Part shown: positions 34,701-48,700 of the stretch, piece after piece
Layout: every line of letters begins with the position of its first letter
Position numbering within the stretch: position 1 is the first letter of the stretch
Assembly (NCBI RefSeq): GCF_963676685.1
Contig: NC_092351.1
Span: forward strand, 40,228,733 to 40,292,732
Source of the DNA: Mytilus edulis
Lineage: Eukaryota > Mollusca > Bivalvia > Mytilida > Mytilidae
Length of the DNA stretch: 64,000 nt
Reading direction: 5' to 3'
The notes under the pieces: model-generated
What the model saw: the letters and a program-made list of their open reading frames with translations, nothing else
Database searches by the model: none
What the model was told of the DNA's origin: nothing
Position numbers and translations under genes: made by a program

Positions 34701-37700
34701 AAATGCAACAATGTCACCCTTGGTTTATTTGCACGTGTGTCCATCAGCTTATTTAGGGAATTTATTTTGAAACCAACTGCATTTCCAGCGTATCCACCCT
34801 GTTTGCAATTATAAAAGCGTACATTAATCTTTGATGTATTTCAGTACTTTTTTTAATTGCTAGCTTATTATAACTTTAGGTTTCCTATACAAAATGAAAA
34901 ATAACAATAGTGGATGGTTTATTTGTTTCACAAAGCAAAATAATAAATATTTCTTTCGAATTTCTTTCAATATTCATGATATTATCATCTAAAGATTCAC
35001 ATTAAGATCAGTTTTATCCACAAACAATATGCTTATTGTTGGAATGTTTGGTCCTCAATGCTCTTCAACTTTGTACTTGTTTAGCTTTTTAACTATTTTG
35101 ATCTGATCAACCATGATGAGACTTATGTAGAAGAAACTCGCGTCTGGTGTACTAAATTATAATCCTAGTACCTTTGATAACTATAAGAACTATATGACAT
35201 CCCGCTGTACGTTGAGCCCTTAAAGTCACTTGGGAATAATGCTCTGATCATATTCTGAGTTAAGTTACATGAATAGAGACTATTTAAGGTTAGTTTTGTA
35301 TGTTTTCTTGTAGAACTTCTTCATTGTTCTTACTGATGTTTTTTTTTATCTATTCACTGTCGACTCTGAGTTAGAGAATACGATCGAGTGTCTGAGTATA
35401 AGTTCAGTCTCACAAACTTGATCAAATTTCAAATCTAAAGATTTGCCCGGTTCAATACTGATGAATGTCATTATTGATATTCTTATACTAGTTATTTTTA
35501 TTTATTTTTTATTTCAAATTAACACATTATAACTAACATTTTCAAATGTACTAAAGTTTAAGGTAATTTATCAATCTTATTATTTGTATACTACAAACAT
35601 AGGGGTTTGCGACAAATTATATTCGTTTTAAAGTAAAAAACTGGTTTTACCCAACATTGTTGTTGGAAAATGTTGGTTTCATGTCAAGGTAGTCACGATG
35701 GTTGATGTAATGGAGATGGGTTTTTTTTAAAGATTTTATAGTCTTCCCGCTGTTTTAATATACCGTGGGTCTTGGTAATTTGGTGTGCATATTTCCTTTC
35801 TAAGATAATTATCTGTATATCTTTGTGCAAATTATTTGCTGTTTAAACCCGTTTGTAACATGAGTTGTATTTATCGATAAGAGTTCTATTCCTCTCCGCT
35901 GACTATATATAATTGAGGATGGCATGTGCTTTTACGAGTCAAAGTAACACATTTATATACATTACTTGCATAAATAGAATCAAAACGTTATCCGAAGCTG
36001 GGTTTTTTATATTTTGTCGAAAATTCTGCTCGTTAAGACATGGAAGATATCTTCAAAACCAGGTTTAGTCCACCATTTTCTACATAAGAAAATGCCTGGA
36101 CCTAGTCAGGAATATGACAGGCGTTATCCATTTGTTTGATGTGTATGAGCGTTTAATTTTGCCATTTGATAAGTGACTTTCTTTTTTGAAATCTCTACGG
36201 AATTCAGTATTTTTGTGATTTTACTTTTTTTAAATCTCAAAAACAATCTGTGAATGCCTTGAGGGGTATTTATCATACTTGATACGGTTATTGCCATCCT
36301 TCAAACACTTTGTCAGTCCTGCATATTTTTTAGAGCAGTGAGACGTGTTCTTTGTGGCTGTATTGAAAAACCTATAACAAGGAAATAACTAACACCTTAT
36401 AAAGATCACTTACAGCGTTCAAGAAATTCCCTGTGTGTAATACAAAGCGTAAAAACACTTTAAAAGATTCGTTATCTAATGGATGTTCACAAGCTCTTAT
36501 ATATGTCTCTATATTTGGTCGCAGAGAATCACACGACAGTTTGAAGTCATCTTTGAGTACTAAACCATCGATTCTCAACTTGAAAGCTGCCAAACCAGAC
36601 AATGTTAAAAAAAACTTTTCTGCATTTCCGAGTTTTGATTTATCACCGTCATAGTCTTTGACAGTTGCAATCTGAAACAAAATTATAAATTGTTACAGAA
36701 TATGAACCATTTCATAGCAAATTCAACAAAAATCTATTCCTGTCAATCAATCCCTTCGAGAAATTCTCCATATCGAATTTTCTTGTTAAGGTGGTACCTA
36801 ACACTACAGGGAGATAACTCTGTAAAATCAGCTAAACGTTTTAATTACGTTGTGTTGTTAAGGGAATAATAAGCTTCCCAATGATAAACATTAGTGTGTG
36901 TCAAACTGCTATATAACCAGTGTAATTTTTCTGATTAAACGGTTGGTTCAATTTTTTAGAAATTTTTATATTTTTGCCAAAGGGTATATATAAAAGTAAA
37001 TACTTTGTCAAAATTTAAAGAAAATTAAACGAGCCAAATTAATGTTAGTCAAGGTGTTGGGTACCACCTTAAAGAATAAAATGGAAATGGAAATATAAAA
37101 AAGAAGATGTGGTATGATTGCCAATGAGACAACTATCCACAAAAGACCAAAATGACACAGACATTAACAACTATAGGTCACCGTACGGCCTCAACAATGA
37201 GCAAAGCCCATACCGCATAGTCAGCTATAAAAGGCCCCGATAAGACAATGTAAAACAATTCAAATGAGAAAACTAACGGCCTTATTTATGTAAAAAAATG
37301 AACGAAAAACAAATATGTAACACATAAACAAACGACAACCACTGAATATACAGGCTCCTGACTTGGGACAGGCACATACATAAATAATGTGGCGGGGTTA
37401 AACATGTTAGCGGGATCCCAACCCTCCACCTAACCTGGGACAGTGGTATAAAAGTACAACATAAGAACGAACTATAAAAATCAGTTGAAAAAGGCTTAAC
37501 TCATCAGATGGACAAAAATATATAAGTGGACGTGGCCGGGTACTTATACATCCCGACACAAAAAGACACAATGAACAGATCTGAGAGTACTCGCAGTTAT
37601 CTGACAGCTAGTTCAAAGTCACTAACAACTAATAAAAAAATCATGCATCTAAGACTAAACTATCAATCCGTACACATCCAACATCCAATGGATTTAGTGT

Positions 37701-39707
37701 AAAGACATCATAAACAGCCAGAGAAAAACATGACCTTGTGCAATGCCAAGTTACAGGTATCGACAGATTGTAGATCCATGAATATGTATATATATAACAT
37801 ACTAGTAAAATTTAGTTAGCTTTTAATCTACTGATAACAAAATCAATATTTATTCCAATAAAAACAATATTCAATGATCTTATTACGGTGTTGAATAGGT
37901 AACATTTTAGAATAAGTTTTTTTAAAGGAGCGACAAGTTTACATGGACCATTTCTAAATTTCCGGGCACGGTTAACAACATTTCCGTAAAAATGAGGAAG
38001 TGCTATCCCGTTTGAAATAAGTTTTCTACAGGTACATCCAAACTTCAAAACCAAATCTTTATATCTATGGAAAAATTTAGTAAAGGTTTTCAGTAATTTA
38101 TGGTAACGATATCCCTGGTTTAATAATTTACCAGTAATACATAGGTTGCGTTCGTTAAAATCAAAAACGTCACAACAGACACGGGCATAGCGAACAAGTT
38201 GTGAAATATAAACACCGTAAGATGGTGCCAAAGGAACATCACCATCTAAAAATGGGAAATTAACAATAGGGAACGAAAAATCGTCTCTTTTGTCGTAAAT
38301 TTTAGTGTGGAGTTTCCCATTTAAAACCGAAATATCTAAATCCAGGAAAGGACAGTTATTACCGAATAAATTTGATTTATTTAAAGTAAGTTCCTTGGGG
38401 TAAATTTCAGCAGTATATTGAGAAAATTCTTGATTATTTAACGAAAAAATATCATCAAGATAACGGTAAGTGTTGTTGAATTTATCAATTAAATGCAATT
38501 TCGACGGGTCTTTACTGTCATAAACTGTGATTCGTAACAGTACAAAAACAAGTCTGCTATTAAAGGGGCACAATTAGTGCCCATGGGGATACCTACAACC
38601 TGTCGATAAACTTTGTTGCCGAAACGTACATAAATATTATCAAGGAGAAAATTAACAGCTTCAATCATCTCATCACACCTCCAGTAAGTATATCTAGCAT
38701 ATTTATCTTTCTCATTAGAGAAGAAGGCTTTAAATGAGTTGCAACAAATATATCTACATTCAGCTTTACCAAACGACCATTTAATTAAATAGGAAAACTT
38801 TTGTTTAATAAGATAGTGTGGAAGTGTAGTATAAAGAGTAGAAAAATAAAAACTATTAACAGAATCAAAAGGACCATCAAAAGCCCGTAATTTATCTAAA
38901 ACATCCAAAGAATTTTTTACACTCCAAAAATGGTTTATACAACTATGTTCATATATTTTATTACAATAGTTTATGATAAGCTCTTTAATAGTAGTTAATA
39001 AACTAGTTAAGAGCACTGACATGATATTTGCATTCTGTTTGCGAAACTCTCACACAAAGCTGAACTTAATATGCTTTGTATATTACTTCCCGCTAAGTTT
39101 AAATTTAAGTTTAAAATTCCATTTTGTTATGTCTCAGCTAACAAATGATGACACGAGAATGGAGTTGCTGTTGGAATTTTTCCGTAGATGTTTTACTTTT
39201 ATAACAACTACTGTTAAGAAATATATTACAAGTATGTACTTACATCGTCAGACTCCGGCAGGATTTTTTGTAGACCTCTTAAACGTTCCTGTCCAATCTT
39301 ATTAATATCTGCCTCTACTATCATGTCGACAATCTCAGAATGGCTGCATTTGAATTGTTTTAAAAAGATGTTCACATTCATACTTTTCTTCATATCAAGT
39401 AGTAAAACCTAGTTAAATAACAGTAATACATAGTATCATATATTTAATCTAAGTAAATGATAATTACTTGCATGCTTCGAGATGAATTTGGATGTTCTTT
39501 TATATCTCTTTTGGTCATATGACGCCTTTCGTTTTCATGTGTTACACATCCCTTGCTTTGAAACATTTTGAGATTGGAGAATTCCTTATGTAGCTAAATC
39601 TAGAAAAACGATTCGGACACACAAACTATAGAGCGTGTTATTACCATATTTTTTTTCAAAATTAAAACATTGTCTACATTTTAAGTACATGTACCAATTA
39701 TGCTATC

Positions 39708-39759
<52 letters not shown>

Positions 39760-42700
39760 AAGTCTAAATTGAAAACTAGGTTCAAACCTATGATTGCGTT
39801 GGATAAAAACCGCAATTTTTATACGTGTGCATGTAAAACAAATTTCGTTGTAGAAGGGTCTAAATACAGCACAAACAACATTTTCCAAAAGACCAAAAAA
39901 GTGAAAAAGTATATTTAAACAAATCGCATTTGACTAACAGGTCGAACAACTGATGTTCTTAAACCCTGTTGACTGCCATTGGCGATTGCCAAATAAAATT
40001 GATCACGAGATGTAACAAAATGGATCTTAATATAAATTTAATACTAATCAGAAAACGATAAACTTGTGGCCAAGATGTTATGCCACAAACACAAGGTGTC
40101 AATACTTTTTTTGTACACCAGATCTAGATTTCGACAATATATGTCTCTTCAGTGATGTTAGGGATCGAAGCGGTAATTGGAAGTCCATATAATTTACCCT
40201 CAATTTCAGATAAACTCTTAAATTTTAAGAGTCAATATAGGATGAACGGATCATATAAACCGGAGGGAAAATATGATACAAGCCCAAACGAAACAATATA
40301 AACAAGTCTAAATTGAAAACTACGTTCAAACCTATGATTGCGTTGGATAAAAACCGCAATTTTTATACGTGTGCATGTAAAACAAATTTCGTTGTAGAAG
40401 GGTCTAAATACAGCACAAACAACATTTTCCAAAAGAACCATATTTATACATGGTTAATGTGTATTTCAATTTCTATTCTTATGTCATGAAAAAACCTACT
40501 AGACGAATAAAACTGGATCCCATTCTCCCGTCAAAACATTCCTAAATATTGAACTGATTGATATATTTGTTGAGTTTGGCAAATTGATATTTCATTAAAC
40601 AGTTGTTAACACTAAATCAGTTTCATAACTAGCTAATTAGCTTCAAAAACCCAACATGCCAATTTCTGCCTTCTAACGTCATGGCTGTTTTTTTATAATT
40701 TGAGCTTTGACACTTGAAATATATTTAATCATGAAATCGCTTGACATGTGATGAATGCATAGGATAAAATCTCAAATATGTCCATAATTTAATTCAAAAT
40801 TACTGCGATTTCATTTGTTCGTGCTCTTTGTTTGTTTGACTTGTGACAAATTTACCGACATGGGTAAAGTACCGTCATTTTTTCACATTTAATTTTAAAA
40901 GTAAGATAAAAAAAAAAAAAGATCCCCGAGGAAAATTCTAAACGGAAAGTCCGTAAGCAAATGGCAAAATCCAAAGCTCAAACACATCAAACGAATGGAT
41001 AACAACTATCATATTCCTGACTTGGTACAGGCATTTTCTTATGTAGAAAATGGTGGATTAAACCTTTATAGCTAGCTAAACCTCTCACTTGGATGACAAT
41101 CGCATAAAATTCTTTTATATTGACAACGATGTGTGAAAAAAACTGACATAAAAGGTAGTTTCATTTTCTAGCCACTGAATCGATAATGATGCTAATTAAC
41201 TTATAGTTCCCGATTGGTTTTAGGCTAGTAGTAAAAACTTCCCTACTGACATAATTTATAACAACCATTTCTTGAATTCGCCATTGGTTAATTAAGATAT
41301 AACATTCATCGAAACTTTAGTTTCCAACTAGCTGAGGCTTTGTTGTATTGTTTTCAGAGATCCTGACGAAAGTTTATTTAGATAAGTGCATCGGACACAA
41401 CATGCCGTGTTACTGTATATGCTAAAATCAATGTCTCAAGACAAACATGTGATTATTATTCATTTTGTGTCTCTAGTGAGATGGTAGTAGATTATTTTAA
41501 CTCAGAATGGTATAAATGTAACCATCAAAAGAGAAAACAAACAAACTTGAATAATTCAATTCAATTTTAACACAGACGAAAATTAAGAATCACTATCATC
41601 TCGTTATAATAAAAGTCGTAACTATAGATATTCGATATAATGTGAGAGACCGAGAATACGTTTATTCTTTTTATAGAATTTCGACCGAATTGTTGCGTAA
41701 GTGTATATCAAACAGTATTCAAAGGTTCCTTTTACGGATTTGGCTATACTTTTTGACCTTTTGGATAATAGCTCTTCATCTTGTATATAAGCTTTGGATT
41801 TCAAATATTTTGGCCAAGAGCATCACTGAAGAGACATGTATTGTCGAAATGCGCATCTGGTGCAAGAAAATTGGTACCGTTAATTTTATTACATGTTTCT
41901 GTTTTTTAATAGAAAAAAAACAAGATACAAAAAGTATATTTTGACGACAAACCTCTGTTTTCTGCTTTGATTTCTTTTGTTCGGCAGGCTTGACGGTCAC
42001 TGGTTGTTGTTTGCTGAACAATTGTTCTATAGTGTCATACTCTATGTGAATAGTATCTTCCATATCGAGCACTTCTTTCCAAATATTCTTATGAGCTGAA
42101 GATATAAAGATGCATTGATATATAGGGTCAAACTTTTTTTACTTTGTATATGATTCGAATTTGAGGACCACATCGGTTAACAAACGGTATGTTATTACAT
42201 TTTTACTTAAGATACAAAGATTGAGAAATTTCGTTTAACCCATCACTTATAACTACCCGTAGTCGGGAACTGTGTCAGAAGTATCTTCTTGTTATTGTCA
42301 TTTGAAGGGTTTGGTTTTCCTGGAAGATCTTAAGAAACTTTCCGATAATTTTATAAACAACTGTTTAACATTTACATGATTTAGTACGACTTAAAGATTA
42401 TATATTTTGAAAACTGTATATTGGTCACTAAAGGTTCTTTGCGTATTGTTTTTGGTGGGTTGTTAACCTTACATCTCATTTATTATATCACCAGCCCAGT
42501 AGTCAACACTTCGGTGTTGACATGAATATCAATAATGTGGTCATTTTTATAAATTTCCTGTTTTACAAAATTTAGAATTTTTAAAAAAATAAGGATTTTC
42601 TGATCCCAGGCATAGATTACCTTAGACGTATTTGGCATAACTTTTTGGAATTTTGGATCTTCAATGCTCTTCAACTTTGTACTTGTTTGGCTTATAAATA

Positions 42701-45700
42701 TTTTGATATGATCGTCACTGATGAGTCTTATGTAGACGAAACGCGCGTCTGGTGTACTAAATTACAATCCTGGTACCTTTGATAACTATTTATTCATATA
42801 AAGTAGAAGGAGCAGTCCGTTTACATGGTTTATTTTGTAAAAAAAAAATGCTTCTAAACAAATTCAACTGTAAACAAGTCTTAATATTCCGTCGAGAATT
42901 GCAAATATGTCTCTAAATACACTTTGATAATTTAAAGGCTATAATAGAAGAGGAATTAAAAAATAAATCCTATAGCAGAGATTGATTGATTTTAAAGTTG
43001 TGTTTAATACCATTTCATCACTATTCATGATGATTAGTTTTTATTGGTCAAGGAAACCGGAGTAATTGGAGAGAACCACTAACCATTTGACAGTCTTAGT
43101 CAACTAAAATTGGAGTAAAGCGCATTTATCACCTGCGTGTTTCGAACTGACAACCATAGTATTGACAAGCTAGTGATTAATGAACTACTTAGACTACTCG
43201 GCCATCGAGCCCCCTCCTACTTACAGGGAAAATGAAAATCCTAATACAAATTCAAAATTATGAGATCACAACCAATTCAAGAGTATAATATATACTTAGA
43301 AATCGAAGAAAAGGGAGTTCATGTCTGTTAATTGATGACTTTTTTTGTTATGATATCAAGGCAGAACACGCATCTTGAAGCTTGAAATGTGTATGTGTTG
43401 CACTTAAATCACCGTAAATGCTAATGTTAAATCTCGCTAATGATTTATCATTAAGGATCTCCTTATTTATTTTTTTTTGGGGAAGATATTTTCCTTTCTC
43501 CAAATATTCATTTTTCATGTTATATTTAAAATATATCATTTATCTTTTTTTTTCGAATAACTTCTATTGCTGATATTGTTAATTATAATACTACTTACAA
43601 GCAATTGTATGAGCAGGAACTTTTGTCCAGTTGAATGTTTTCATCTTGTGTTTCGGTGTTGGTGTCCATATACTTCTTGGTTGAGGCATTGTATTTGCAA
43701 ATGAGAGCGGTGCTGGTACTGCTCTTATCTTTCCATCTACTCCGGGAGGAGGAGGAGGTGGCGGTGGTGGTGGAGGCATTCCAGGCATTCCAGGAGGGGG
43801 TGGTGGTGGAGGCGGCACTCCAGGCATTCCAGGAAGAGGTGGTGGAGGTGGCGGTGGCGGAATTCCTGGCATCCCAGGAAGTGGTGGTGGAGGTGGTGGT
43901 GGCGGAATTCCTGGCATTCCAGGTGGTGGAGGCGGTGGTGGAGGTATTGGAATTCCTGGCACTCCAGGCATTTGTGGGGGTGGAGGGGCAGCTGGAATTC
44001 CTCCCATCATACCAGGCGGCAGAGGAGGTGGCGGTGGTGGTGGAGGCACTGCAGCATGAGAATGTGATGTAGAAGATGGAGGTTGGTTGCTGCCAGATGA
44101 AAGGATAGTTGCATGAGTTTTTATTTCTTCGTTGATATGTCCATTTTGATTTGAATTCGTTGCAGATTTGTTTGTGTTATTATTTTTTTTAATTTCGTCT
44201 TCATCTTCTGAATTTGATGACGAAGATGATGAATGTCTTTCACTATTGCTTAAACTACTACATTCATTAGTCTCGACACTATCTGTTCGATGATTCGAAG
44301 TCACATGACCATTCATTTGTTTTTGACTGCCTGTAGTACTAGAAGATTTTAGTGAACCATTCATTAGTCCATTCGTTTTTTGATTCATCTTTATAGGTTC
44401 ATTTTCTCCTGTAGATGGTGAAATTATAACATCACCTTGTTTTACTGAAGGCAATTCAATGACTTCAGTTTGTACACATTTTGAGCACGTGACTACATTT
44501 GATTGCTGTCTTTCAAATGGATTTACCACAACCAGCGATTTAATATCACAACCAATATGAGTTTTCTCTACTAAAATAGCTTTCCTCACTGAAGTCAGTA
44601 TCAAATTCCACTGTACATCACTGAAAAACAACAAATATCTATAGATTACCGTTGATCATCTCACTTTCTCGATTTCGCCGGTACGGAAAAGCAATCGAGT
44701 TGAGATGACCAATGAAAATCTGTTTATCGCTATTTTACATATAACGACGTTGTCAATTTCATGTCAATTTCATTAGCAACGCCACCTGCCTCCTTAGTCA
44801 TGTCAGTTTCTAATAATAATTTTTTATCTCAAGCGAGTAGCATGATATCAAAAATGATCACAAAAAAAGACCATAGGAAAAATGCACAAAATAGCGACAA
44901 AATTACTTAACAATGAAAAATTGATAAGATATACAACATTCATAAGGAGACTAAACAAATCGTTTTCAATTTCAGACGCATGTTTTTCAAAGAAAGGCTA
45001 TTTACAACTAAGATATTGTTTATTAAGGCATTGATGTCACAATTTTAGGAACTATGTAAACAGAAGCCTTATGATTAAATGAAGATAAAAAATCCAAACA
45101 AAAGTCTTATTATGTTTTAAAGTAGTTCTGTTCTCTTATTCTCGAGTTTGACCTACCGAAAATACTTCATACCGGGTTTGAACAAACAATAACAAAACGA
45201 CGGGTACCACATGTGAAGCATAGCCGCACGGAACACCAACGACCACCGACGAGTTGGATTGTTATTTAGCACTTTTGTAAGGGTGTCTTTTTGGGTTTTT
45301 TTTTTTCATCGTTTATCGTTTTTTTGATTTGGCATTGTCAGTAAGTGATCGACCTCAATATCATTTTAATAAAAGTAAAATAATTGCATGAATTATTTAA
45401 AACCTTTGATTCACTCCGGTACAAAAGCGATTATTAAGGTAATACGTTATTCGGTAATAGACGGTCATACAAATGAATCAAAGTATGCATACTCACAAAT
45501 TTCACAGGGAGAAATAGAAATATGAAGTACTTATTATTAATATTTTTTGGTCCGTTAATTACTTTGAACATTATTGAATAAATGTTAAATATCATCGTCA
45601 TACGTACCTTACTGGATTTTCTGGATCAATTTGAATAAGGGACTGGAGAACACTTAAAAACGAATCTGCTTGTGGCGTGTTATAAACCTGCAAGATAACA

Positions 45701-48700
45701 AATATTTACAAAATATTAAAGATAATTTCAGTTTAAATCATTAAAAAAGGTGTTACAAAGGGATGATTACGGAAAAACATATTGGCACATGAAATTTATC
45801 TATTATGAAAATCTCAAATTCGATAAATTCCCTCTTGATTAATTTGGATGCTACGTTTCTCTTTTCACGATCTATATATGTACTTATACTATATTATACT
45901 GTGCAAAACTTATTTGAAACATGCGTCTTACCACATCTCCTTATTTTCATATTTTAGTATTTAGTATTTACTTAATTGATATATGTGTTTTGTCGTCTTG
46001 TTAGTGATAAATGCCTTCCTATCCCTTTATTATCATCATAAAGAGTAACTACTTTATATCTTTATCATCCATATCAGCTGGTAATGACACTTTGCTAATA
46101 GTCACGTGAATGTCATTTATTCTGGGCATACGGCAATGTAGTCTCCAGGGATTTAAAAATCAAACACAAAGCAAAGTTGCCTTAGTGTACATGGTACATG
46201 TCTTCATATTTTTTTAAAACAAGTTTTATAAATATTCGCATGAAACAAACAAATATAGATAACTTATTGACGTCTTTGTTAGATTTATTTGCATTTTTGT
46301 TTGTATTCCTTAGATAATTGTGACAGTTCACTGCTGGATGAGCCTGGATCCCATTTGCTGTAATATTAACTTAGTATGTCTCATTAATGAGTTTTATGTA
46401 GATGAAATGCGTGTCTGGTGTATTAAATTAGAAGCCTGATACCCATGATAACTATTTTGGTTACTCACACAATTTTGACAATATCACGGAACTACAAATA
46501 ATTGTCATATAAGTGAGAGGTTTTACCAGATAAGAAATCAGATTTAACCCACCTTGTTCTAGAAAATGCATGTACCAGGTGAAATAAATGACAGTTGTTT
46601 TTCTCTCGTTTTATAAATTGAAAATGTTTGATTGTGTCCGTTTGTATAGACATTTTAACTTTTATTTGTTTACTTATTGTTTTGTTTTTGTTTTACTCAT
46701 TTTGAAAGACTAAAGTTTTTATCTAACTCGTCTTCAAATCAAATCACCACATTAATTGACTGAAATGTCAATAATTTCTCCATTGTCATTGATTACAATT
46801 TAAATGAATGGATGTTACTTCCGTCGGATTTTGTAGGTTTTTTCTAAACTGATTAATGTCGTGTCAATGAATGTTTCCCGAGGACGGAAAGTATAAACAT
46901 TTTCCAATCACTCAAATAGATTAAACAAACATTGTAGACAATTATGGTAAAAGATAAAACATAGAACTGTAGAAAATTAATTTAGAGTACTTAGAACGAT
47001 AAAGTCTCTCTTCATTCTTCATTTGTATTGACATCTGCGATCTCTGTATGATTAACACAGACCAAACACTTTCTATCGTTGTTATTGTGTTGCACTATTC
47101 GGTAGAACAGTAAATAAACATGAATTTAGAAAATTAAGGGCGTATTTCCTGCAGTTAAGCAAGTTTAAGTTTACAGTTTCGATTATTGAATGCATGGTTT
47201 ATGGTTTGGTTTAAAACCAGTTGAGCAGAGGTGTTTTAGTTTAGAACCAATAAAAATAGTAACGTCAGATAATTATCTTTCTGTTTGAATCCCCAAGGGT
47301 GACTGGGGTATAGAAATAAGGTCATTTGGTCTTTTCCCGACCGGCAGTAAAATGCTTGCCTAAGTGGGGCGTCCGTTTGGATGTGCGGGATGTATCAAGT
47401 TCGCAGTCACGTCCGGTCAGAAGGGGGACGTTAAATCCGATGCCTCGTGTAAAGAGAGTGCCACGCTCTTTGCACGTTAAGAACTCTTGCAACCACTCTT
47501 TGAGGGGTCCGTAGGTGGTCTGTTGCAAGGCAAAATTTCGGTCCCTATCCAATGTACCCTCATTTTCCAGTGGCAGTCCAAATTTCCCTGACCATCATCC
47601 CAAATGGCCTCTATCGTATGAACCTACCTATTGTATTCATTGTGAACTTGTTCTCGTCCTGAATATGCATGAAATATTTGCCACTGGACGTTAAGCAACC
47701 AACAATCAATCAATCTTTCTATTTGAGGTTAGGTATTTGAGTGATTTTACCTTTTATTGTAAAATCTTCAAACCGAACAAGGAGGTTGGTTAGTTTAGGA
47801 AGCTTGTTCTGGGATTTTCTTTCCAGAAACATATTTGAAAACAGTTTATCTTTCGACCTAGTTTAAAACATGGTTTGAAAAACAAATTGAAACTTCATCA
47901 GAAATACCAAAACACTGCAATCAATTTAGAGACAACAAATACGCGCTCGACTACAGATTTGTGTTTGAAGTGAATGTAATCGTTTCTTTCTATGAACTAA
48001 CCTTTTGGAAAATGGCAGTAAAGATTTTAAGATGATCAGTAATATCTAATCCTTCCGGTGTGCTTTCTGATAATTCCTCGTCATCTTCGTGTTTTTCGTC
48101 CTCAAAAACATCACACTGAATCTGAAGATCTTCGTCATCTTCATCCCTGAGTTTATGTATGAGGTCAAGCAGGTTCAAACCTGAAGTTTAGGTGTAAATG
48201 TAATTTTACATAATTATCGGAAATAATTTGTTGTATAGCTCCGAGAAATTACTGCCGAATAGATTTATAAAAAAATATATTTGTATATGATATTAAAAGT
48301 GATATGGTGAGATAAATGTGCAGGATCATGTGTTTTTTATAGTTGATCACAAAGAAAGATTTCATTTTTCCTATTGCCAACTTCCCATTTTTGAAAAAAA
48401 AAATCATAGTAACTGAAACAGTCTATTGCTTTTTTGTACATGAATTTAAAAGATGTACTGAAGCATGTTACATTTGTATACTCAAAATTAAAAATTTCCC
48501 CACTTGCAAGGCTATGATGTAAAAAACTAGTTCGATCAAGATCTTTAACTTCACAACATCGACGGTTGTCACAACAGATTGCTTTTTTCGTTTTTCGACC
48601 TGCTGCATACTGGTTACACATTACTGCGATTCTTCGTTGTTTAATTCCAATAATTTCTGTTATAGATTCTAAATCTGCACTTTCCAGACTGATGTGATTA

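Noticed and set aside
43635..44072. 145-codon ORF on the + strand
   Set aside because: It is the antisense of the formin FH1 proline repeat (Val/Glu/Ala-rich shadow), not a gene.
47322..47552. ORFs on both strands at 47.3-47.5 kb
   Set aside because: They lie in a GC-richer SINE-like element; openness reflects base composition.
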